A stretch of DNA of 64,000 bases from Serpentinicella sp031432315 (GTDB lineage: Bacteria; Bacillota; Clostridia; Peptostreptococcales; Natronincolaceae). The position numbers and the translations under genes were made by a program. Numbering within the stretch: the stretch's first letter is position 1; every line of letters begins with the position of its first letter. Location of the stretch: contig NZ_JAVKGO010000002.1 in NCBI RefSeq assembly GCF_031432315.1, positions 152,776-216,775 of the forward strand, written 5' to 3'. Below are positions 16,779 through 25,611 of the stretch, piece by piece. The notes beneath the pieces are model-generated. The model saw only the letters and a program-made list of their open reading frames with translations, ran no database searches and was not told the DNA's origin.

Positions 16779-19198
16779 TGATAAAAAGCTTTGAATCAGA
16801 ACGGTTTGCCGGTCTAAAAGATAAAAAGGTTTCCTTTGATGAAGGAATAAATATTGTTTTTGGGCCAAATGAAGCGGGTAAAAGTACTTTAGTTGAAGCA
16901 ATATATGCAACCCTTGTAAAACAAGTTAAGTTAAAAAGTAATAATAAACAAGATAAAACTTTTAAGAAACGATTTATGCCCTATCCCCATGGAGACTTTA
17001 TTAATGGAAAAATATATATAGATATAGAAGATAAAAGATATGGAATAGAGAAATATTGGGGTTCAAAAACATCCCTTCAATTAGAACTACCAGATGGACA
17101 AATAATATGTGATGATGCGAAGGCACTAGCATCTATAAGTGAGATTACTCGTTTTGCAGAAGGAACATTTGATAATATTTTGTTTGCGAAACAACAGCAT
17201 ATCAAAGAGGCGATTAAAACAATTTTAGAAGATAGTGATACAACAGAAACATTAAGTTCTATTTTGAGAAAAGTTGTTATGGAGCTAGATGGTGTGCCAA
17301 TTGAAAAACTAAAGAAGAAAATAGAAGATACATGTCAAGAATATCTTAAAAGATGGGATATAGAAAATCAAAGCCCTGAAAATAATAGAGGCATACACAA
17401 TCCATATAAAACAGATGTCGGAGAAATATTAAAAGCCTACTATGAAAAAGAGGAGATTAGACAAGATATAAAAAAAGTAGAAAGCTTAGAAGAAGAACGT
17501 AGTGACATTGCTAAAAAGCTGACAGCTGAAGAGCTAGAAATAGAGAAACTAGAAAAAAGAATTGAAGACATGAGTAAAATTGAGGGCGAAGTACTAAAAC
17601 GAGGTATGATAGAGCCTAAAAAGCAAGTTTTAGAAAATAAATTACAAACCTTAAAAGAAATAAGTACCGAATGGCCTAAAGAAGAGATCAGAATAGAACA
17701 GTATAATAGTGACATAGAACAAATTCAAAATGAGATAACTACTTTAGAAGAAGAACAGAAAATTGCAAAAGCCTTTGAACAAAAACTTGCATTAGAGATG
17801 CTAATTAAAAAAATAGAAGAAAAACAGGAAAGAAAAAATGAACTACAGCAAAAACTTGATGAACTTCCTTTAGTTAAGCAAGAAGATATTACAGAACTAG
17901 AGGAAAACAAAGCAGAATTAGACCGTATAAAAACAACAATGGAAGCAGGAAAAATAATAGGAAGCGTAATAAATGTAAAGGATCAGGACCATGATCTATG
18001 GGTAACAACCGATTTAGGCGAACGGGAAAGGCTAATAAAAAATTCAACTTTCAAAGCCAATGGCTATGTTAGAGTAGAATTAGGTGAATTACTTGAGCTT
18101 GAGCTAAAAACAGGAGAGCAAGATTTTACAACCTTAAGAGAAAAATACGTTGATTTACAAAAACTAAACAACAATAAATTATCTAAATTACAAGTAGACA
18201 GCTTATTAGATGCTAAATTAAATTTTAAAAGTATATCTAATTTACAGCAAGAAATGAAATTGTTAGACTCACAAATTAAAGAATTGCTCGGTGATGAAAC
18301 AATTGAAGGCTTGAAGGAACAAAGACAGTCATATGAATCACTAAAAGCCCCTCGTGAAATGAATGTAATAGAGGAAGAGAAAAAGAACTTACATGATAAA
18401 GAAATTGATTTAAAAATTAAAAAACAATCAACAGATGCAAAGCTAAAAAAATGGATTAGTGATTATGAAGAAACAGATAAGCTACTGGATGAAATGATTG
18501 ATGTAAAAGTTGCGCTTAAAAGTATTGTAAATCAGTTAGACAAGCTTGCGAAGCTACCAGAAGAATTTGAATCAGCTGAAGCTTTTAATAAAGTATTAAC
18601 AGAACTAAGGCAAGCATTAAAAGAAAAGAGTATGTTATGCAATGATTTAAAAGAATCCCTAATTGAAATAGGTAAAGATATGCCTGAATATTCTTCTGAA
18701 GAGCTAATTTCAATATTCAAGGAGAAAGAGAGTAGGTTTAAAAAAGCATTAAAGAAAGGGAAAAGTTTGCTGAAAATAAGAGAAGCTTTTTATAAAAATC
18801 TTGAAGAAGTCGATAGTGAATCATTTGTGCCATTAACAAAGCTTTTTAGTGAATATTTGTCTGAGCTAACTTTAGGGCAATATAAAAGTGGTAAAATAGA
18901 TGATCAGTTTAATATTGAAATAATAAATAAAAACGATAGTGACATGCCTATACATTTATTATCAATGGGTACCCACGATAGTGTAGCCCTAGCTTTAAGA
19001 TTATCTGTAGTAGCCTTTTTATATAGAGATCAGTCAGGGGTTTTAGTCTTAGATGATTGTTTAATTGATATGGATGAAGAACGAAGAAACGCAGCGGTTC
19101 AACTTATAAAACGATTTTCTACTAAACACCAGGTTATATTTACAACCTGTAGCAAAGAAACAGCGGAGTTATTAGATGGACACATTATAAATATGTAA
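16775..19198 (+). CDS. SbcC/Rad50/YhaN-like SMC-family ATPase
   Basis: 807 residues, shorter than classical SbcC (about 1,000+). Walker A FGPNEAGKST is at 29-38. Long coiled-coil stretches run about 210-390 and 470-690. A signature-like LSMGTHDSVALALRLS and Walker B GVLVLDDCLIDMD (about 755-767) close the ATPase head. The middle of the coiled coil holds a non-helical segment (about 390-450, VINVKDQDHDLWVTTDL and onwards) instead of a CxxC zinc hook. Partner of the SbcD-like gene with a 4-base overlap. Best described as YhaN/SbcC-like; the exact substrate is unknown. Confidence 0.87.
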   Translation: MMIKSFESERFAGLKDKKVSFDEGINIVFGPNEAGKSTLVEAIYATLVKQVKLKSNNKQDKTFKKRFMPYPHGDFINGKIYIDIEDKRYGIEKYWGSKTSLQLELPDGQIICDDAKALASISEITRFAEGTFDNILFAKQQHIKEAIKTILEDSDTTETLSSILRKVVMELDGVPIEKLKKKIEDTCQEYLKRWDIENQSPENNRGIHNPYKTDVGEILKAYYEKEEIRQDIKKVESLEEERSDIAKKLTAEELEIEKLEKRIEDMSKIEGEVLKRGMIEPKKQVLENKLQTLKEISTEWPKEEIRIEQYNSDIEQIQNEITTLEEEQKIAKAFEQKLALEMLIKKIEEKQERKNELQQKLDELPLVKQEDITELEENKAELDRIKTTMEAGKIIGSVINVKDQDHDLWVTTDLGERERLIKNSTFKANGYVRVELGELLELELKTGEQDFTTLREKYVDLQKLNNNKLSKLQVDSLLDAKLNFKSISNLQQEMKLLDSQIKELLGDETIEGLKEQRQSYESLKAPREMNVIEEEKKNLHDKEIDLKIKKQSTDAKLKKWISDYEETDKLLDEMIDVKVALKSIVNQLDKLAKLPEEFESAEAFNKVLTELRQALKEKSMLCNDLKESLIEIGKDMPEYSSEELISIFKEKESRFKKALKKGKSLLKIREAFYKNLEEVDSESFVPLTKLFSEYLSELTLGQYKSGKIDDQFNIEIINKNDSDMPIHLLSMGTHDSVALALRLSVVAFLYRDQSGVLVLDDCLIDMDEERRNAAVQLIKRFSTKHQVIFTTCSKETAELLDGHIINM

Positions 19199-19210
19199 CA
19201 ATATATTTAA

Positions 19211-19235
19211 GCAGGTTCTATAGAACCTGCTTAAT
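19211..19235. terminator. Palindromic terminator between the SbcC-like gene and trpB
   Basis: A perfect 20-base palindrome, GCAGGTTCTATAGAACCTGC, lies between the two convergent genes. The T-run is weak. Confidence 0.6.
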
Positions 19236-19242
19236 ATATTAT

Positions 19243-20418
19243 TTAACTAATCATTTCTTTTACTTGCTGCACATCCTTATCCCCACGGCCTGAAAGGTTA
19301 ACAATAATAATCTTATCTTTGGTTAATTCTTTAGCTACTTTAATGGCATGAGCAATTGCATGAGAACTTTCTATAGCTGGAATAATTCCCTCGCATTTAG
19401 AAAGGGTAAAGAAGGCATCTAAAGCTTCTTTATCCGTTATGGAAACATATTCTCCTCTACCGGATTGATGATAATAACTGTGTTCAGGGCCAACACCCGG
19501 GTAATCTAAACCAGCAGCAATAGAATGCACAGGAAGCGGTTCTCCATCTTCATCTTGTAGTGTATAACACTTAAATCCATGTAAAACACCAACACTACCT
19601 AATGAAATAGAAGCTGCATGCTCAGTAGTGTCTAATCCTTTTCCAGCTGGTTCAACACCAATTATTTTCACCTCTTGGTCATCTACAAAAGGGTGAAATA
19701 AACCAATTGCATTACTACCACCGCCAACAGCTGCAATTAAATAGTCAGGAAGTCGATTTTCAACTTCAAGAATTTGTCTGCGGGCTTCTGAACCTATAAC
19801 ACTTTGAAACTCACGGACCATTATAGGATAAGGATGAGGGCCAACAGCAGACCCTAGTAGATAAAAGGTATCGTCAGCATTTTCTACGAAGTCAATCAGT
19901 GCTGCATCTACAGCATCTTTTAAAGTTTTGGTTCCGAAAGTAACAGGTACAACCTTAGCACCTAAAAGTTCCATACGAAAAACGTTTAACTCCTGTCTTT
20001 TAGTATCAACTTCACCCATGTAAATTGTACAGTCCATACCGAAAAGTGCACAAACAGTAGCAGTAGCAACACCATGTTGACCAGCGCCTGTCTCTGCAAT
20101 AATACGTTTTTTACCCATTCTTTTTGCAAGTAAAACCTGACCAACGGTATTATTTATTTTATGAGCACCAGTATGATTTAAATCTTCTCGCTTTAAGTAG
20201 ATTTTTGCACCACCAACTTTTTCTGTTAATCGCTCAGCAAAATACAAAGGATTTTCTCTACCAATAAACTGTTTTTGATAATACGCAAGCTCTTCTAAAA
20301 AATCAGGATCTTCAATGTACTTGAAAAAGTTACTCTCTACCTCCTTTAACACAGTCTCTAAAGCCTCAGGAACATAACAACCACCGAACTCACCAAAATA
20401 CCCATTTTTATTTTTCAT
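19243..20418 (-). CDS. trpB: Tryptophan synthase beta chain
   Basis: PLP enzyme that condenses indole with serine to give tryptophan. 391 residues, standard for TrpB1. The Schiff-base lysine is K87 in NHTGAHKINN, the catalytic Glu is in ETGAGQHG, and the phosphate loop is GGGSNAIG. AAGGAGG lies 8 bases before the start. No trpA or other trp gene is nearby, so this copy may salvage indole or partner with a distant TrpA (inference). A T-box with a Trp specifier in its leader controls it. Confidence 0.96.
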   Translation of the reverse strand: MKNKNGYFGEFGGCYVPEALETVLKEVESNFFKYIEDPDFLEELAYYQKQFIGRENPLYFAERLTEKVGGAKIYLKREDLNHTGAHKINNTVGQVLLAKRMGKKRIIAETGAGQHGVATATVCALFGMDCTIYMGEVDTKRQELNVFRMELLGAKVVPVTFGTKTLKDAVDAALIDFVENADDTFYLLGSAVGPHPYPIMVREFQSVIGSEARRQILEVENRLPDYLIAAVGGGSNAIGLFHPFVDDQEVKIIGVEPAGKGLDTTEHAASISLGSVGVLHGFKCYTLQDEDGEPLPVHSIAAGLDYPGVGPEHSYYHQSGRGEYVSITDKEALDAFFTLSKCEGIIPAIESSHAIAHAIKVAKELTKDKIIIVNLSGRGDKDVQQVKEMIS

Positions 20419-20463
20419 AATAAACGCCTCCTTGATTTATATAAATTTTAAATATAACAAAAA

Positions 20464-20748
20464 TAAAAAAACGCCCTTTACGTATGCAAATACATACATA
20501 AAGGACGGTTATAGACCGCGGTGCCACCTTGTTTTGGTAATAAAATACCCACTCAATCCGATACGGGATAAAAATCCGATATCCTATCTCTATAACGGGA
20601 GAACCCGTGTTGCCTACTAAATATTTCGGCTTCAACTCATAAGTCCATTCAATACATTCTTTAATATCAGGATTCCACCATCCCCGACTCTCTATAATTA
20701 CATCCTGTATCTACTCATCTTAATCATCGTTTTAATAATTATAATGTT
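20464..20748 (-). ncRNA. T-box riboswitch, tryptophan specifier (UGG), controlling trpB
   Basis: On the minus strand the leader shows AGAGAGTCGGGGATGGTGG in Stem I. The specifier-loop sequence GAATGGACTTATGAGT places UGG (complement of 20645-20647) followed by A. The T-box bulge sequence AAGGTGGCACCGCGG is at about 20516-20530. A terminator (CGTCCTTTATGTATG pairing with CATACGTAAAGGGCG, then T7) lies at 20464-20508 and competes with the antiterminator. Uncharged tRNA-Trp should prevent termination and switch on trpB. The specifier agrees with the downstream gene. Confidence 0.95.
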
Positions 20749-20754
20749 TTTAAC

Positions 20755-20783
20755 ATTGTAAGACTAAACTTTTAATATGTCAA
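20755..20783 (-). promoter_or_regulatory. T-box/trpB promoter
   Basis: On the minus strand TTGACA (20783-20778) and TACAAT (20760-20755) have a 17-base spacer, placing the transcript start near 20748. Confidence 0.75.
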
Positions 20784-20963
20784 CACATTTTTTTGAAAAA
20801 AATTTAAAACTAGGGTTTTAACACTCTAATTATCAGAATAATTTTAATATTAAATATTTTAATAAAACACTAGACAAATTAGAAAAAATATAAGACAATA
20901 TAACAGTAATGATTTAGCGTACTAAAGTAACAGAGCAAAATTAAAATTGAAGGGGGATTCTCT

Positions 20964-22277
20964 ATGTTTACAAATCCAGTAGTACTATCTATACTAATTT
21001 TAACAGTACTATGTCTTTTAAAAGTAAATGTTATCATTTCATTAATTATAGCTGCACTTGCAGGTGGATTAATTGCAGATATGCCAGTTAGCGAAATTAT
21101 GGAAACCTTAATTGATGGAATGGGTGGAAATGCAGAAACAGCCCTAAGTTATATTTTATTAGGTGCTTTTGCTGTTGCCTTTACCCAAACTGGAGCTGCA
21201 GATTTATTAACAAAAAAATTAGCTAATGGTTTGAGTGGAAAAGGAAAAGTTTTAGTTTTTATTATTGCAGCAATTAGTTGTTTATCTCAGAACTTAATTC
21301 TTGTGCATATCGCTTTTATCCCTATACTTATTCCGCCACTATTAGGTGTGATGAACAAATTAAATATTGATAGAAGAGCAGTAGCAACAGCCTTAACTTT
21401 TGGGTTAAAAGCACCTTATGTTGCAATACCATTAGGATACGGATTGATATTTCACAATATCATTAGAGACCAAATGGGCCTAAACGGAATGACAGTTACC
21501 AATAGAATGATCTGGCAGGTTATGTGGATTCCTGGTTTAGCAATGCTTGTAGGTTTGTTTATATCGATTTTATTTACTTATAGAAAAGGACGCACATATG
21601 AGTCCCAGGAACTTGTTACTGAGGAAGTTGCAGCGACAACAGAGTCAGGAAATTCTGATAGATTAAATAAAGCACACGTTTTTGCTTTGATAGGTGCGGT
21701 GGCAGCATTGGTTATACAAATTCAACTTAAATCTTTACCCTTAGCTGCTTTAGCCGGTATATTAATTATGATTTTATCCGGTGCGATGAAATTTAAAGAT
21801 TTAGATAAGTTTATTAATGGTGGAATTGGCATGATGGGCTTCATTGCCTTTGTTATGCTTGTTGCTTCAGGTTTTGGGTCGGTAATGACGGCTACTGGTG
21901 GAGTAGAAACATTAGTAGAATCAACGACTAATATAATAACATCTAAATTTATGGGTGCAACTGTAATGATTCTATTAGGTTTATTAATTACTATGGGTAT
22001 AGGTTCATCCTTTAGTACGGTTTCTATAATAGCTGCAATATATATACCATTAGCAACAGCTATGGACTTTAGTGTCCCGGCAACGATCCTACTAATAGGA
22101 ACAGCCGCAGCCTTAGGAGATGCAGGGTCACCTGTATCAGACAGTACGTTAGGGCCGACAGCTGGATTAAATGCTGATGGGCAACATGATCACATTTGGG
22201 ATACCTGTGTACCAACGTTTTTACACTTTAATATTCCACTTATCATATTTGGAATCATAGGAGCACTATTATTATAA
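20964..22277 (+). CDS. Na+/H+ antiporter-family permease (YuiF-like, NhaC/IT superfamily)
   Basis: 437 residues with about eleven to twelve hydrophobic spans and an acidic cytoplasmic loop at about 215-235. Conserved segments include SLIIAALAGGLIADMP, ISCLSQNLILVHIAFIPILIPP and GDAGSPVSDSTLGPTAGLNADGQHDH. Family members are annotated as Na+/H+ antiporters, though some (Bacillus YuiF/HisP-like) move amino acids. The substrate is therefore open. GAAGGGGG precedes the ATG. It diverges from the Trp T-box; whether it moves tryptophan or indole is untested. Confidence 0.82.
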   Translation: MFTNPVVLSILILTVLCLLKVNVIISLIIAALAGGLIADMPVSEIMETLIDGMGGNAETALSYILLGAFAVAFTQTGAADLLTKKLANGLSGKGKVLVFIIAAISCLSQNLILVHIAFIPILIPPLLGVMNKLNIDRRAVATALTFGLKAPYVAIPLGYGLIFHNIIRDQMGLNGMTVTNRMIWQVMWIPGLAMLVGLFISILFTYRKGRTYESQELVTEEVAATTESGNSDRLNKAHVFALIGAVAALVIQIQLKSLPLAALAGILIMILSGAMKFKDLDKFINGGIGMMGFIAFVMLVASGFGSVMTATGGVETLVESTTNIITSKFMGATVMILLGLLITMGIGSSFSTVSIIAAIYIPLATAMDFSVPATILLIGTAAALGDAGSPVSDSTLGPTAGLNADGQHDHIWDTCVPTFLHFNIPLIIFGIIGALLL

Positions 22278-22299
22278 AATTAATAAAAAGTATTAAAAT

Positions 22300-22330
22300 A
22301 ACCAATCTTATTAATAAGATTGGTTATTTT
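22300..22330 (+). terminator. Terminator after the permease gene
   Basis: AACCAATCTTATT pairs with AATAAGATTGGTT and is followed by ATTTT. Confidence 0.7.
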
Positions 22331-22464
22331 ACGGGTTATTCAAAATAAAACTTTAATAAAATAGTTAAATTAGCTACACTAAAGATAACTTTCATTGACA
22401 GTAATTTTAAAAACATATAAAATCTATTGTGTTAAAAAACATTTTTTGCGGAAAGAGGATTAGT

Positions 22465-24072
22465 ATGAGTCAAAATCTATTAGAGGAAGAAGTAAAGAAG
22501 AGAAGAACCTTTGCGATTATTTCCCATCCCGATGCAGGTAAAACGACTTTAACTGAAAAGTTTTTACTATACGGAGGGGCTATTCGATTAGCTGGTTCAG
22601 TAAAATCAAGAAAAACACAAAAACATGCTGTTTCTGATTGGATGGAAATAGAAAAGCAAAGAGGTATTTCTGTTACATCTAGTGTAATGCAATTTAATTA
22701 TGCAAATCACTGTGTAAACATACTAGACACACCAGGACATCAAGACTTTAGTGAGGATACCTATAGAACATTAGTTGCAGCAGATAGTGCTGTCATGGTT
22801 ATAGACTGTGCTAAAGGGGTAGAGGCACAAACAAAGAAATTATTCCATGTTTGTAAAATGAGAGGAATACCTATTTTTACATTTATTAATAAGCTAGATA
22901 GAGCAGGTAAAGATCCCTTTGAATTAATGGAAGAAATAGAACAAGTATTAGGTATTCGTTCCTATCCAATGAATTGGCCTATAGGAACTGATGGAAATTT
23001 TAAAGGCGTATATAATCGTGTGAAGGGACAAATAGAGCTTTTTGATGGGGGAAATCACGGACAGTCAGAAGCAACAACTGTTACTGGAGACATTGCTGAC
23101 CCTAAATTCAAAGAATTACTTGGGGAGGACCTACACAGCCAATTACTAGAAGAGATAGAACTATTAGATATAGCTGGAGATGACTATGATTTAGATAAAA
23201 TTTTAACTGGGGAATTAACACCAGTATTTTTTGGAAGTGCAATGACTAATTTTGGGGTAGAACCATTCCTACAGTCCTTTTTAGATATAACATCACCGCC
23301 CCAAGCTCGTCAAAGTAACATCGGACCAGTAGATCCAGGAAGTGACAACTTTACGGGGTTTATTTTCAAAATACAAGCGAATATGAATCCAGCTCATAGA
23401 GATCGTATCGCTTTTATTCGAATTTGTTCAGGTAAGTTTGAAAAAGGCATGGCTGTAAATCATGTGCGAAATAAAAAGAAAATAAAGCTCTCCCAACCAC
23501 AGCAGTTTCTTGCACAAGATCGTGCTGTAGTTGAAAATGCCTATCCCGGAGATATTATAGGAGTCCATGACCCAGGTATATTTCGAATAGGGGATACATT
23601 ATGTGAAGATAACGCTAAGATTAACTACGAAGGTATTCCTGTTTTTGCACCAGAACATTTTGCTAAAGTTTATGCAAAAGATTCTATGAAACGAAAACAA
23701 TTTTTAAAGGGTATTGATCAACTTTCAGAAGAAGGCGCGATACAAGTATTTAAAAGACCTGAAGTGGGAGTAGAAGAGTTAATTATTGGTGTTGTTGGGG
23801 TGCTTCAATTCGAAGTGCTTGAATATCGTCTTTTGAATGAATATAATGTGAAAATTCATATGGAACATATGCCATATAAATACATTAGATGGGTTGAAAT
23901 GAGTGAAAAGTTTGAACCAGATAAGTTTAGCATTACAATGGACACCTTAATTGCTGAAGACAGAAATAATAATCCTGTTTTATTATTCCAAAATGAGTGG
24001 TCTATTCAAAAAGTAGAAGAAAGAAATAAAAATGCAGTATTAAAAGATATCGATACAAGAAACAGTAATTAA
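22465..24072 (+). CDS. prfC: Peptide chain release factor 3
   Basis: Translational GTPase that recycles RF1/RF2 from the ribosome. 535 residues from ATG 22465, chosen because AAGAGGA precedes it; the GTG at 22429 would add 12 unlikely residues. Motifs are G1 SHPDAGKTTLTE (about 20-31), the RGISVTSSVMQF switch I region, G3 DTPGHQDFSEDTYR and G4 FINKLDR. RF3-specific C-terminal domain III is present. Single gene with a terminator after. Confidence 0.96.
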   Translation: MSQNLLEEEVKKRRTFAIISHPDAGKTTLTEKFLLYGGAIRLAGSVKSRKTQKHAVSDWMEIEKQRGISVTSSVMQFNYANHCVNILDTPGHQDFSEDTYRTLVAADSAVMVIDCAKGVEAQTKKLFHVCKMRGIPIFTFINKLDRAGKDPFELMEEIEQVLGIRSYPMNWPIGTDGNFKGVYNRVKGQIELFDGGNHGQSEATTVTGDIADPKFKELLGEDLHSQLLEEIELLDIAGDDYDLDKILTGELTPVFFGSAMTNFGVEPFLQSFLDITSPPQARQSNIGPVDPGSDNFTGFIFKIQANMNPAHRDRIAFIRICSGKFEKGMAVNHVRNKKKIKLSQPQQFLAQDRAVVENAYPGDIIGVHDPGIFRIGDTLCEDNAKINYEGIPVFAPEHFAKVYAKDSMKRKQFLKGIDQLSEEGAIQVFKRPEVGVEELIIGVVGVLQFEVLEYRLLNEYNVKIHMEHMPYKYIRWVEMSEKFEPDKFSITMDTLIAEDRNNNPVLLFQNEWSIQKVEERNKNAVLKDIDTRNSN

Positions 24073-24105
24073 AAAAGAACCTCTTAGTTAGCTAAGAGGT
24101 TCTTT
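24073..24105. terminator. Bidirectional terminator between prfC and a convergent gene
   Basis: AAAGAACCTCTTAG and its complement with a TTAG loop. It overlaps the 3' end of the convergent gene on the minus strand. Confidence 0.8.
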
Positions 24106-24651
24106 CGGTTTTTGGTCAATAAGAGCAGCGAATGAAAGTAAATCTTCTTTACTTCTTGTAATCGTAATTTGCTTGCCGTTATTTAACTTGATAATTCCAG
24201 AAAATTGTTTTAGCTTTAATTCCTTCACTTCAAAATCTGTAATTTTATCTTTTTTAAAAAAAGAAAAACCAATAGCAATATATCGATCACCAACTATAGC
24301 ACTATTTCCTGATACATAACTATGAACGAATAGTAAAATTACCGGTCCTCTTGCTAAAGTTGGTTCAAAGGAAACAATAGAATAGGTCAGCATAGCTACA
24401 GCAAAAAATAAAATACCGTTAAAAATACCTGTAAGATTTCCACCGACTTCAACACCATTATCATTTTTTGTTAGCTTTATTCTATAATATTGATTTAAAA
24501 TTAGTAAAATGGAATAAAAAATACCGATTCCCACCATGCCAATCCAAATAATGTGGGTATAACCCTCGCCTTTGTTAACAAGTTGAAAAATAGACAATGT
24601 AAATAATATTGCCCAGGCAACTAGTGTATTTTTTAATAGATTAAATTTCAT
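24088..24651 (-). CDS. Uncharacterised membrane protein, 187 aa
   Basis: Not recognised. Four hydrophobic spans are visible (about 8-24, 34-54, 72-92 and 96-112). A soluble C-terminal part follows (about 115-187), with alternating beta-like strands (GFSFFKKDKITDFEVKEL, then LNNGKQITITRSKEDL) reminiscent of a membrane-anchored PH-like (bPH) domain. AGGGGCCTG precedes the ATG. It lies 33 bases downstream of the HD-domain gene, so they are probably one operon. Confidence 0.65.
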   Translation of the reverse strand: MKFNLLKNTLVAWAILFTLSIFQLVNKGEGYTHIIWIGMVGIGIFYSILLILNQYYRIKLTKNDNGVEVGGNLTGIFNGILFFAVAMLTYSIVSFEPTLARGPVILLFVHSYVSGNSAIVGDRYIAIGFSFFKKDKITDFEVKELKLKQFSGIIKLNNGKQITITRSKEDLLSFAALIDQKPKEPLS

Positions 24652-24683
24652 AATTCAGGCCCCTTTTCTTACGTAGAAATATA

Positions 24684-25163
24684 TTAATATAAGTTATCAT
24701 ATTTTATTAATACATCCATTTCTAAAGTTTTATATTTCTCAGGATTATGATGATACCTAACTAAGGATAACATTTTTTCATCTTCTATAAATTCATTTAA
24801 TATTTCAAATCCAATTTCCGGATGATGTGCTTTAAAGTAAAGTGCTTGTCTTAAAAAAGAAGGAAGGATTTTGCTGTTTATATTAAACTTCATACTAAGA
24901 ACAACTAGGGCTTTATTTACCAAGGTTAGATTACTTTTCACCTTACCGATATCGTGTAATAAAGCTGCACGGGTTAAAGTATTGTTATTAAGTTCTTTAA
25001 AGCATCCATATGCAACATTTACAGAATGTTTTTGTTCGCTACTTCTTAGACGATAAAATAATTCTTTTTCTTTGCTATTTAAAAATTTATCAATAAATAT
25101 ATGATCATTTTCTGTCATTTTTGCAGTAAGTCCTAAAAGGAATTGACGTATTCGGTAAAACAT
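24684..25163 (-). CDS. HD-domain phosphohydrolase-like protein
   Basis: About 159 residues from ATG 25163, supported by GGGAGGTT 6 bases upstream; the longer frame has no ribosome site. The HD signature is ALLHDIGKVKSN, with the His-Asp pair near residue 71, and KAHHPEIGFEIL provides further His ligands. Fits the family of small HD proteins acting on nucleotides or cyclic dinucleotides; the substrate is unknown. Probably cotranscribed with the downstream membrane protein. Confidence 0.8.
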   Translation of the reverse strand: MFYRIRQFLLGLTAKMTENDHIFIDKFLNSKEKELFYRLRSSEQKHSVNVAYGCFKELNNNTLTRAALLHDIGKVKSNLTLVNKALVVLSMKFNINSKILPSFLRQALYFKAHHPEIGFEILNEFIEDEKMLSLVRYHHNPEKYKTLEMDVLIKYDNLY

Positions 25164-25288
25164 CTGATAACCTCCCATAACATTATAGCATATCAAAATT
25201 AGTTTAGACATATATATGTAGAAAAATATGATTGTGCTTTCACTGATATCTTGTGAAAAAAGTATATATTATATAAGGGGGAGATCAT

Positions 25289-25471
25289 TTGTTAACATGG
25301 ATTGCTTTAATTTTTGTTATTGTAGGGGCGATCAACTGGGGGCTAATAGGGTTATTTAATGTAAATATTGTTGATAAAATATTTGGTGTTCAAACGGTAG
25401 TGACAAGGTTTATATATACATTTGTAGGGATATCTGGTGTATATTTATTATTGCTACTGATTACGAGGTAA
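25289..25471 (+). CDS. DUF378 family small membrane protein
   Basis: 60 residues, TTG start with GGGGGAG 7 bases upstream. Two hydrophobic segments carry the family pattern IVGAINWGLIGLFNVNIVD and TRFIYTFVGISGVYLL. DUF378 (YuzA-like) proteins are common in Firmicutes and have no known function. Monocistronic, followed by a GAAA-loop terminator. Confidence 0.9.
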   Translation: MLTWIALIFVIVGAINWGLIGLFNVNIVDKIFGVQTVVTRFIYTFVGISGVYLLLLLITR

Positions 25472-25517
25472 TAAAATAAGTCAATAAAATTATATATTGT
25501 ATAATTAGACGATTCTT

Positions 25518-25546
25518 GAAGTAACGAAAGTTGCTTCTTTTTTTTT
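25518..25546 (+). terminator. Terminator with GAAA tetraloop
   Basis: GAAGTAAC-GAAA-GTTGCTTC followed by a run of nine T. Confidence 0.8.
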
Positions 25547-25611
25547 GAACCAAAATAATAGTAAATTCATATAATGACATAGAGCATTTAATTTGAAAGG
25601 AGAAATGAATC

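Noticed and set aside
19211..19230. The 20-bp perfect palindrome as an operator for trpB
   Set aside because: It lies downstream of trpB and of the SbcC-like gene, between convergent ends, so a terminator is the simpler reading.
20408..20635. Open frames on both strands over the T-box region
   Set aside because: They fall entirely within the T-box leader, whose conserved RNA elements explain the sequence.
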